A stretch of DNA of 64,000 bases, taken from contig OY970824.1 in NCBI GenBank assembly GCA_963853835.1, positions 78,130,372 through 78,194,371 on the forward strand, in the 5' to 3' direction. The position numbers and the translations under genes are program-made. This DNA comes from Calendula officinalis. Lineage: Eukaryota > Streptophyta > Magnoliopsida > Asterales > Asteraceae. Each line of letters begins with the position of its first letter. Within the stretch, counting starts at the first letter, position 1. Below, one piece after another: positions 46,901 through 54,553 of the stretch. The notes under the pieces were generated by a model. That model had not been told where the DNA came from, did no database searches, and worked only from the letters and a program-made list of their open reading frames with translations.

Positions 46901-47449
46901 AACCATAATCTTGAAAAACTTGTCAAAATGCTTAAAGTTTCTATCTTTTTTGCTATTAGAACTAATCCATTTAAAAATCTCCAATAAAGATCCAACCTTT
47001 TTGGCATCAAGTCGTAATTTTTCATTATAAGATTCAAAACCCAGTAACAATTCAAGTAAATCTTGAGGTTCTAATTCATTTTTTCTCCAAAATTTACGGG
47101 TAATTCTAGGGTTTATATGGGACACATTAAGAAGTAATTTTTGAATAGAAGAAGCATTGGCGGTTAAAGGTTGGGTTTTCTTACCTAAGAAGTAATCAGA
47201 ACAAGTAGTTAAGATCGATTTTGTAGCACCAGAAACGTTGATTGAAGATGGATTTATTTGGGGTTTGATTGATTTATGTGGGTTAAATTGCGGTTGTTCC
47301 GTAAAGAGTGTGGAAGAAGAATGGTGTTTGAGAGAGAAATTAGCGAAGAGATTACTAACCTTAATGAAATGGGTGTTTCGTTGGAGATCGAATCGCATTC
47401 GATTGCAAAGAATTATCGAAGTAGCAGCAACTGGTGTTCTTGTTCTCAT
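43901..47449 (-). CDS. P-class pentatricopeptide repeat protein, At5g15280-like, probably mitochondrial
   Basis: Intronless 1,182-residue protein beginning at ATG 47447-47449. The first ~70 residues are rich in Arg, Ser and Thr (MRTRTPVAATSIILCNRMRF), consistent with an organelle targeting peptide. From about residue 170 to the end it is a run of 35-residue PPR motifs such as YSNLIEWYVSVDELEKSINL, ITYNNLIKQMCRYGRKDKAL-type and FEVLTEKLCEIGRTFEAEKM, with no E, E+ or DYW tail. It is therefore P class, the group acting in organelle RNA stabilisation, splicing or translation. I recall At5g15280 as similar in length and sequence, and its Arabidopsis neighbour is MYB16, which fits the MYB gene here; this was not checked. 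The PPR RNA target cannot be read by eye. Confidence 0.92.
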   Translation of the reverse strand: MRTRTPVAATSIILCNRMRFDLQRNTHFIKVSNLFANFSLKHHSSSTLFTEQPQFNPHKSIKPQINPSSINVSGATKSILTTCSDYFLGKKTQPLTANASSIQKLLLNVSHINPRITRKFWRKNELEPQDLLELLLGFESYNEKLRLDAKKVGSLLEIFKWISSNSKKDRNFKHFDKFFKIMVGLLVRVGFYKDAEWVLLSMDKEGILLDDYEIYSNLIEWYVSVDELEKSINLYDRMRGLNLIPSLSCYCTLVNYLVNNTCENDLLSRVYGDMIDTGLAENCIYENVIQVLCRAGKVLESRNLIKKAYVNGIKPTFLILDAIASRYCEKKDYYDLLNLFAEIDCHPDIVIGNKIIHSMCQNLGAEKAFDFLENLEHLGFTPDATTFGILIGWCCKEGNLKNAFLCLSNVLSRGLKPHKYSYNSIISGVFKEGMWNHVKDIVLEMEDEGVTLDMSTYKILLAGYCKSRQFEEVKMIIKKMVNNGLIKLLSLQDPITKAFLILGIDPLNVRVRRDNDMKFSKTEFYDSVGNGLYLEGKVVEFDQLMINVLNDSTIPDFNRIITKDDGFNIFKTVDELFHWGQEVSFNAFGTLLKTFRASNSGFKTITSLLEKMPNLQNELNEEMLNLLVQMHIKRGFIHKAKKIYDKLVKENMKIENKTYSALVTGLCKKGSSKDLCEFRDLVQNKNWSPTLNDYKTLIFSLCQINMVTESLFLFERVMLDYSQESVELVYSFLETLCEFGFTKVARVLFEKLLETGYNLDYGLAYSHLLHGFCKENRFSEAFVMSNTMLTKRFSLNDDSYNGLLHGYCVAKDVYKIKEVFGAILKKNITIYISSYSKLVSLMCNQGRFHSAFLVKDLTVKQSSSHIALYNILIFHLFYSKNISFVDTVLDEIQKKGLEFDDVTYNFLVYGFSRCKSVSRSVYYLMEMMSKQLKPSNRCLRAVIKSLEFNKILKLSQEMETRGWVHCSTVQNEIVTGFLKTGKILEAVNFLENISVKNLVPDNINYNNLIKQMCRYGRKDKALDLLDIMLRKENIPDSTSYDCLIQDSCVYNKIEEALDLYTEMMNMKLDPSIKTFEVLTEKLCEIGRTFEAEKMIDDMINVGEQPSKVVFGSVVSRYRFERNFTKASEVLQRMQGFGYKPDFETHWSLVSTLSRFSDRGKDDNSRSFLSRLLSQSGFKPKLK

Positions 47450-47537
47450 CTATGGTCACATTGATAGAAGTATCAAATACTTATTTCTGATTGTTTAAAT
47501 TGCTTTTTAAAAGTTTTGGAAAAGAGGACAATTTTTT

Positions 47538-48260
47538 TACCATAATTTTTAGGGGTGAGCATGAGGCGGTTTGAGGCAGTTTTTAACTAAAATCAAACCC
47601 GGCCCCAAAAGTTTGGGTTTTAAAAATTATACATTGTTCGGTTTCGGTTTTTTTGGTTTCGGTTTTTCGGGTTTTTCGGTTCGGTTTCGGGGGTTTTTTT
47701 CGGTTTTTTGTTTTCCTTAAATTTACGAATTTGTGACCTTAAAAATTAATATTATGATTCAAACTCCCAAATTTTAACACATTTCGTTATAAATAAAAAA
47801 CAACTAGTAAGTTTAATATAATGTAATGATAAATTCAAATATAACTTGAAACTTAGAAAATATAGGAATAAATCACCTAGAAATTCAATCATATATTTTA
47901 TTTAAAAGATAATTAAATGTCAAATTTTTTATAAATACGAGAATATTTTTAAAAATTATGAAAGATATATAATGGCGGGGCGGGGCGGGGTTTTTGTTCG
48001 GGTTTTTCATATGCCCCCGAAAACCGCCCCAAACATTCGGGTTTTCCAATAATCAAAACCGTTGACATCGGTTTTTTAAATGGTTCGGTTTTTTCGGGGC
48101 TGTTTTTTCGAGTTTTTCGGTTTCGGTTCGGTTTTTCGGCTTTTATGCTCACCCCTAATAATTTTTAATATATACATCATATCACATTCCATGCTTAATA
48201 TAGTTGTACAGTTAACTATAAAATATGTGTAATGTAATATAACCATTAAAAATTGTGATA
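47538..48260. mobile_element. MITE (same family as 1897-1998) split by a hAT-like element
   Basis: The left fragment TACCATAATTTTT and the right part, with CATGCTTAATATAG and a TTGTGATA end, match the MITE at 1897-1998 once the 608-bp hAT-like insertion at 47550-48157 is removed. The 8 bases next to the junction are duplicated by that insertion. Confidence 0.65.
47550..48157. mobile_element. hAT-like element with TAGGGGTGAGCAT ends
   Basis: 608 bp, terminal inverted repeats TAGGGGTGAGCAT and ATGCTCACCCCTA, with target duplication ATAATTTT on both sides (47542-47549, 48158-48165). The interior has CGGTTCGGTTTTTTCGG-type low-complexity repeats on both sides, forming a loose large palindrome. 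No transposase. Confidence 0.82.
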
Positions 48261-48975
48261 CCAAAATCTATTCTCTTTTAGAAAAGTTTCAAAAACTACG
48301 TTAATGATATCTAAATTTTGAATTTATTATATTTAATTTTTTTTTTTTGTTAATGACACTAATGTACTATCATTTATCAACAGTAGAATTTTAACACATT
48401 ACTATTAAATCATGCAGCTTACACCAATACTTTAAAACTAAGGTGGTCTTTCTTTGTTTGCAGCTTAATGAAACGATTCAACGCTGAATGCTAAATCATT
48501 CAGCATTCAGTGCGTTTGTTTAGCGCATCTGAATGAAGTATATACTGAATGGGACAACAAAAAACTGTTGAATCATTCTTCCTTAAAACATATACTGAAT
48601 CATTAAGCATTCAGAATTCTTATAAAGAAAATTTTCATATTTAAAATAAGTTTTATACAAAATCTCTTGATCATTCAGACTTTTGAATTATTTAACGTTT
48701 AATCATTTTGTTCTTATCAAACAGCATATCTAATTATGTGATTGTAAAAATCTCATGTGTGCAAGATACATGAGGATGTTTATATAATTTTGAAACTCAA
48801 TTATAATATGTTTTAGGATTTTCTTTATGATATTTTTTTATATTATACAACTAACATTAAAAGAAGTTTTTTGATATATTTCCATTATTTTACAGAAATC
48901 TTAATAATATATATAATGTTGGTGAGTAGTATAATACTATATATATATATTATTACATTATGTGCTAATATTATA

Positions 48976-49140
48976 CTCCCTCCGCCCCACAAAAATATTT
49001 ACATTTCTCCTTAAAATTTTGTCCCATAAAAAAATTTACATTTCTCAAATTTGAGAGCTCACATAATAAAATAATATTATTACCAATCATTCTACCAATA
49101 AAACACTTTATCTATTCAATTTAACCTTATATTTTAAAAG
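48976..49140. mobile_element. Truncated Stowaway-like MITE
   Basis: Starts CTCCCTCCGCCCCAC and follows the sequence of the copy at 17245 for about 160 bp, but the right terminal repeat is missing. Confidence 0.6.
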
Positions 49141-49286
49141 AGCCTACCACTTAAAAGAAACATCATACTCATTTCTTTGAACACTTCACCAAAACAAAAA
49201 GTAGAAAGAAGGAAACTTCCAACTAGTTCCAAGCAAGTACACCTTCTTTTGAACGACGGCCAACCCCATATTTTACGAAACTAGCC

Positions 49287-49317
49287 GGGTACCCGCGTAA
49301 TGCGGCGGCGGGTACCC
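49287..49317 (-). terminator. Helitron 3' terminal hairpin
   Basis: Perfect 10-bp inverted repeat GGGTACCCGC / GCGGGTACCC with an 11-nt loop, two bases from the terminal CTAG. This is the rolling-circle termination signal of Helitrons. Confidence 0.78.
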
Positions 49318-49668
49318 TGTAATTATATTCTACGGTAATTATATTCTACGGTGGATAAATAGTGTCAGATAACATGTCACATTTGATAGCATTAATTTTC
49401 TTCGACATTCAAAGCAACAACAATAAATAATTTTTGGTAGTTTCTTTGATCATGTATAAATATCCAAGGTGATGGTTAAACAACACTATCTCAACATATT
49501 GATAACAAAGATGTGGTTGTGTACCATGTTTAACTATACTTTACGACAAGTACTATGTGTAATACAAATATCTAACAAACCATGAATTTTAAATGTTACT
49601 TAGTATAAAAAAAGAGACAGTTTATAAAATTAACGAGATTACAAAAAAATAATGACTATTAACATGTC

Positions 49669-51340
49669 TTAGTCATCATGTAGAACCTCCCGATACACCA
49701 CGTTTGATGTGTAAACTCCGTCGAGGTTAAACTTCTTCGTTGGATTAACTAATACTTTCGTCGTGTGTCGTGAAATTCCTCTTGACAGTGCAACATAAAG
49801 TTGTCCATGTGAGAAAATCGATTGCGGAAGATATACGCCAACATGAGGAATTGTCTGTCCTTGAGCCTTGTTAATTGTCATTGCGAAACTCAGCCGAACT
49901 GGAAACTGTTTCCTTTTCAATTTGAAAGGAAACATGTCAGATTCAGATGGAGATAGAGGAATTCTTGGTAAGAATACCCTTTTGCTAGCATGCTCTCCAA
50001 CAGCTATTTCTGCATCAATTAGGTTTGGCTCAAAGTTTCTACATATAAGTCCTGTGCCATTACATAACCCATGCGAGGGATCGATGTTCCGTAAAAGTAT
50101 AATCGGGCACCCAATTTTTAGCCGGAGAACATGAGGGGGCACACCACTAACATTAAGGGAGTTTAAGAATTCCATAGGACAGAAGTTGTTTTTGTCGTCT
50201 TCTGCCTCATCGAAACTATAATAGATTTTCTCTTCTCCACAAAATCTAGCGATCAACTTTTCATTAAGCTCATCCACATGGTCGTTTTTGGTTGATAAGA
50301 TCGCCCTAGAAATGATATAATCTGACGAATTTCCATTAACCAACAAAGAAGGAAAGATTGCATTGATTAAATCTTCTTGAGACCGTGACACATCATTGTA
50401 TGGAATGCTCATATCATCTGGGATGCGAATATAATTTTCGTCAATCACTTCTTCATCACCATTGCCGACTCGTAAAAGAAAATCAGAAAACCATGGACCA
50501 GTTCGCGCTCTCATATTAAGAGTCAGCCTAATCTTTTTAATTGTAGACCATAGCGGTGACATGCGTAAGCTGGAGTCTACAATTTGTTCTCTAGTTCCAC
50601 GTCTGTCGACAGGCAAAACCTGTCTAAAATCACCTCCTAAAACCATAATTTTTCCACCGAAAGGGAGTCTCATACATGTTATCTCTTGCATTGATCGATC
50701 TAATGCCTCTGCCGCCTGCCTCTTAGCCGTCGAAGCCTCGTCCCATATGATCAGTTTTGCAGCTTTTAGCAGTTTTGCAGTCCCACTTTGATTTTTAATG
50801 TTACAAAGTGAGTTGTTATTAAGGTTAATTGGAATCTTGAATCGAGAGTGAGCTGTTCTACCACCTGGCATATTATTCGCTGCCGCACCCGATGAAGCGG
50901 CCGCGAGTGCAATTAGACCACGAGACCGGACCTTTGCAAGAAGAGCTTTATACAAAAACGTTTTCCCTGTTCCCCCAGGGCCATCTATAAAAAATACGCC
51001 CGAAATATCGTTATCCACATGTCTCAATATCTCATCATACGCGTCTCTCTGGTCGGAATTAAGAGAGTCAGAAGCACGCAAGTGTTCTTCTTCCACAACT
51101 ATGGAAACTCCTCTTGTAATTCTCGAACAACCCCGGATTCTAAACTGACATCGATGTTTAGTTTAGGAAGATCAAAATCATCAAGATCCTTACCCATAGA
51201 TTGTAGAAAGACTTTGATGTCTTTTAGAACCATATTTTGGGTTACCTCCGTATTTTCATACAGTCGTTTATAATCCTCAGAGAGTGATTCGTAGTGATCA
51301 TCCCATAACTTCCGAACATCTCCCGGCTCACAAAACCACA
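49669..51340 (-). pseudogene. Helitron PIF1-type DNA helicase, N-terminally truncated and frameshifted
   Basis: The frame 49669-51096 (475 codons) contains the C-terminal SF1B helicase: Walker A GPGGTGKT at residues 39-46, Walker B IIWDEAS, GGDFRQVLP, and near the end INKAQGQT and YVALSRG. The frame just upstream (51099-51340) reads WFCEPGDVRKLWDDHYESLS and is the preceding segment of the same Helitron protein, but it ends in a stop at 51099, so one frameshift near 51100 separates them. The Rep endonuclease and the Helitron-like domain further upstream are gone. The helicase would unwind DNA during rolling-circle transposition. Within the core all motifs seen are intact, but without Rep it cannot mobilise the element by itself. 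Confidence 0.85.
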
Positions 51341-51478
51341 CTGTTTTGATCTTTCATAAATGTGAACATCATTTAGTAAAATGAAAAATCAGCCACATGT
51401 CAATCATGTACATAGGAATTACTCGCTGCAAAATATAAATGATACAATTATTTACTAAATAAGCAGTTAGAGAATTAC

Positions 51479-52946
51479 CTCGATGGTGTCGCCGGTTTGT
51501 ACCATTGTTGGAGCACCGAGTTCGTTCGTATTGACAGTGGAGTTCTTTAAAGCAAAATAACAAATTCATTAGTAAGTAATCAAATGCTTAACAAACTTCA
51601 TAAACGAACCGGAAACGGGTCAAAAAAGGGTTTAAAATATGTTAGGTAATTACCTCAATCGTGGCTGCGGTTATTGTGGTGGCGGTTAGACCCATTGTTG
51701 GAGCATTCACTTCATTGGTAAGGATAGAAGAGTTCTTTTAAAGAGAAAAAACAAATGCATTAGTGCTACTAAGGTTAAAAAGAGGTTAAAATCTGTTTTG
51801 AACAGGAACCAGTCAGACGGGTCAAGTTATAAAAAAAGTAGCAGCATAGTATTAAAACATATTTGTTGTAAAAACAAATCACATGTTAAACCGGCCCGGA
51901 GGTAAAAACAGAGTAAATGATCTTAAAGGACTGAACCGAGCAGTGAATTAAAAATTTACAAAAATGTTAGTTAGTTACCTCTACCGTGGGTGAGGTTATT
52001 GTGGTTGCGGTTAGAACCATTGTTGGAGCGTCCCCTTCATTCGTAACGATTGTAGAGTTCTTTTTAAGTCAAAAAAAACAAATGCATTAGTGATATTAAA
52101 CAATAGATACAAGCAGAAATGAGATCAATTTTTATTCCAATTCGTTAAATGTATACATATTATTTTATAAGTTAAAGTAGCTACATAGTTTTCTAGTAGT
52201 TATTTGCTATTATGAAAGCATTGTTTGTTCTAGTTTCAGTGAAGAATATGAAAATGACATAACTATGTCTTTCTTCCCATTCCAATAATAAAAGAAGTAT
52301 TTACCCTGCTAGAGAGATTCTATGTTTACTTTAAATTTGTATTTTCCATATTCATATCAATTTCCCTGACAATCAAATGCGCCTAAATTGAAACACAAAC
52401 TAATATTTTTTCTAAAATAATGCATAAAAACTAAAAACGTTTTACAATAATGATAACATGAGGATAATATTGCTTATCTTTGTTTGAATAAAAGTAAAGA
52501 ATATGATACAAAATAGCATTCACAGTCATGGGTATTTTGGTCTTGTTGAGACTCGATAAGATGCAATTTCTAAGTGGATAACCTTACTTTCTTACAAAAC
52601 CCGACATCCAAACACACCAGCTAACTTTATAATCTGTAAATTTTGTGGATTCTCTTTTTCAATAACTTTTAACTATTTGGTTCAATAAGTTCAATTAATA
52701 TTTTTTTTAATTCTCAAACACACACTGTGGATTGTAATATAGAGAACGAAAACACTCCAACATACAACAAAACAATCTAATAAATGTAAGATATGATTTC
52801 AACACAATTGCAGCAAAATAACAAAACATTGCATAACGCATTTTTCTCAAGGTTTTCGATGAACAACGTATTAATACCTGGAGTTGGCCGATGGTAGCAG
52901 GCTTTGTTGGAGCATTGGTTCCATTCATCAGATTATTGGGTTCCAT
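51479..52946 (-). CDS. Candidate 5' exons of a Helitron-borne chimeric gene, with tandemly duplicated exons
   Basis: Four possible coding exons precede the helicase on the same strand: 52878-52946 (ATG start, 23 codons), 51979-52059 (27 codons), 51654-51734 (27 codons) and 51479-51544 (22 codons). Each is bounded by AG and GT and all are phase 0. Exons 2-4 are clear duplicates, each beginning AAC TC., sharing NAPTM or GAPTM and ending in T-I/V-E before GT. The product would be Thr/Ala-rich (for example NEGDAPTMVLTATTI). An in-frame acceptor at 51327 would join exon 4 to the helicase segment (PGDVRKLW). I do not recognise the peptide. Expression is not shown, and the exons are inferred from splice signals and repetition alone. 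Confidence 0.45.
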
Positions 52947-53231
52947 TCAGTTTCGTTAGGCTGTAAACACAAAACGGAATGTTCAGAGAGATCGTTCCAA
53001 CAAAAATAAAATTAAAATACAACTGAAATTAAAAGGAAAACTGCCATTACAAACCTGTTCAGAATTTTTGCAGGGTATTTGGTGTAGAAATCGGTATGCT
53101 TTGCTCAACATTCGTATTGTATTTATAGGGTTTAGAAACTCCAAGTTGAAGAGCCTATTTCTTGTATCGAGGTGGGAATTTGAAAAGAGTATTTGCATAA
53201 TCGAGGGGTTAATTGCAGATCTTGGTGGGTA

Positions 53232-53323
53232 GAAATAGAGGGAGGAAGAAATCGAGGGAGGAGATAATCGAGGGAGGAAGAAATCGAGGGAGGAGATAAT
53301 CGAGGGAGGAAGAAATCGAGGTG
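53232..53323. repeat. Short tandem repeat, 32-bp unit
   Basis: About 2.5 units of AATCGAGGGAGGAAGA followed by AATCGAGGGAGGAGAT, near the 5' end of the Helitron. Confidence 0.8.
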
Positions 53324-53599
53324 ACTGGCGGTATATGAAAGGGCGTGATTCATTTCTGTTCTAGCAGACCTAATGCGAAAGGGCGTGATTGATAGGAATT
53401 GTGTTTGTGAATTTCGACACAAGTAAATGGTAGACCGGTTGGTTTGGTGCATGCCCCTCAAGCAGGAGGTCACAGGTTCGAGGCATGACTGGTCCCTTTT
53501 TTGATGATATTTTCTTAAAATCCCAAAATAGAAAGAAAATGACTGAATTTTTAAGATGGTATTTATGGAAAGATATAAATGCTTTATAAGTAGTAGAGA

Positions 53600-53998
53600 T
53601 AGAGGAACACCTTCTTTTGAAGCTTCATAAAAAAAGAATTCCCATTTCATCAGACTCAAAATAACCAATTCCAAGACGTCGTACACCTTTCAAAGAACAA
53701 TGTAAAAGTCATAAAAGCTATTGGTCTGCGCATAGAAACTTTAGCTCTGGAAAATTGGCCGGCACTTTTCAACATTTTTTGGCACAACTTTTGACTCTTG
53801 ACAGTTGACCGACCAACTTCTTCAAAGTTCAAACTCATACACCTCTGTACACACTTGAATATGAATCTTTATATAAACCCACAATCTCCATTCAGCATTT
53901 ATACAAAAGCAAAATACTTTCTTACTACTTAATCTAACCCCAATTGAGAATCACATTCTTTCTCTCATTTATACACAAAACAACATTCTTTTTTAGCC
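53600..53998 (+). promoter_or_regulatory. Promoter of the CML45/46-like gene
   Basis: TATATAA at 53870-53877 lies about 122 bp before the start codon and is a good TATA box. Upstream is a W-box cluster: TTGACT (53791), TTGACA (53798) and TTGACC (53805). The Helitron 5' end is at 53599, so the promoter that can be intact is short. Confidence 0.65.
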
Positions 53999-54553
53999 AT
54001 GAGTTTCATGATAGTTGAATTGATCCAATATTTCGACAGGGCCGCCGGATTCTTGAAAAATATTTCAAGATCAAAGTTTTCCGGCAACCCCCAACTCGGG
54101 TTCTCTTTTGAACACTCCAAGATTCATGTTGAAAAGACAACCCATGATTCCCAATTGCCAAAACCACACCTTTCATTCACCAACAAGAACACCGTCGATG
54201 ATCTCACTCTCCGGCGAGATGACGTGGAGCTACTGATGGCGAATTTGGGTGTTTTTTGTCACTCTAACGGTGAAAAGCTGCCGGAGGTGTTGGGTTCTGC
54301 CAATTTGTTAAATCTTTTTGAAGATGAGCTACCAAGATTGAATGAAGTGAAGGAAGCTTTTGATGTTTTTGATGAAAACAAAGATGGGTTTATTGATGCA
54401 AGTGAGTTGCAGAGAGTATTTTGTGTGTTGGGATTGAAGGAAAGAGTAGAAATTGAAGATTGTAGGAAGATGATCGGAGCGTTTGATGAGAACGCCGATG
54501 GTAGAATAGATTTCAATGAGTTTGTAAAGTTTATGGAGAACACTTTTTGTTGA
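53999..54553 (+). CDS. Calmodulin-like EF-hand protein, CML45/CML46 type
   Basis: Single-exon gene, 184 residues, ATG 53999 to TGA 54551-54553. The N-terminal ~90 residues are not calmodulin-like and start with a hydrophobic MSFMIVELIQYF segment that may anchor or associate with membranes. Two C-terminal EF-hands are complete: DENKDGFIDASE and DENADGRIDFNE, each with Asp at positions 1 and 5, Gly at 6 and Glu at 12. Only this C-terminal pair is recognisable, as in the Arabidopsis CML45-47 group. Such proteins act as calcium sensors, often induced by pathogens or stress, which fits the W-boxes in its promoter. Confidence 0.9.
   Translation: MSFMIVELIQYFDRAAGFLKNISRSKFSGNPQLGFSFEHSKIHVEKTTHDSQLPKPHLSFTNKNTVDDLTLRRDDVELLMANLGVFCHSNGEKLPEVLGSANLLNLFEDELPRLNEVKEAFDVFDENKDGFIDASELQRVFCVLGLKERVEIEDCRKMIGAFDENADGRIDFNEFVKFMENTFC

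Larger units (their letters stand above)
47450..49280. other. Intergenic region with nested small transposons
   Basis: Between the PPR start codon and the Helitron. It contains a MITE split by a hAT-like element, a possible CATTCAG-rich repeat at about 48440-48730 and a truncated Stowaway MITE. No gene seen. Confidence 0.5.
49281..53599 (-). mobile_element. Helitron with PIF1-type helicase remnant
   Basis: On the minus strand the element would start TCTCTACTACTTATAAAG (5' end at 53599) after an A and end in CTAG (49284-49281) before a T, the A^T insertion site of Helitrons. A perfect 10-bp stem (GGGTACCCGC, 49287-49296, pairing with 49308-49317, 11-nt loop) lies just inside the 3' end, as required for Helitron termini. 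The helicase remnant is on the same strand. The Rep (HUH) endonuclease half is absent, so the copy is not autonomous. The termini were found by eye; the 5' end is the less certain. Confidence 0.72.

Noticed and set aside
48440..48730. CATTCAG-rich segment as a full hAT-like MITE
   Set aside because: Repeated CTGAAT/ATTCAG motifs are clear, but I could not define inverted ends or a target duplication.
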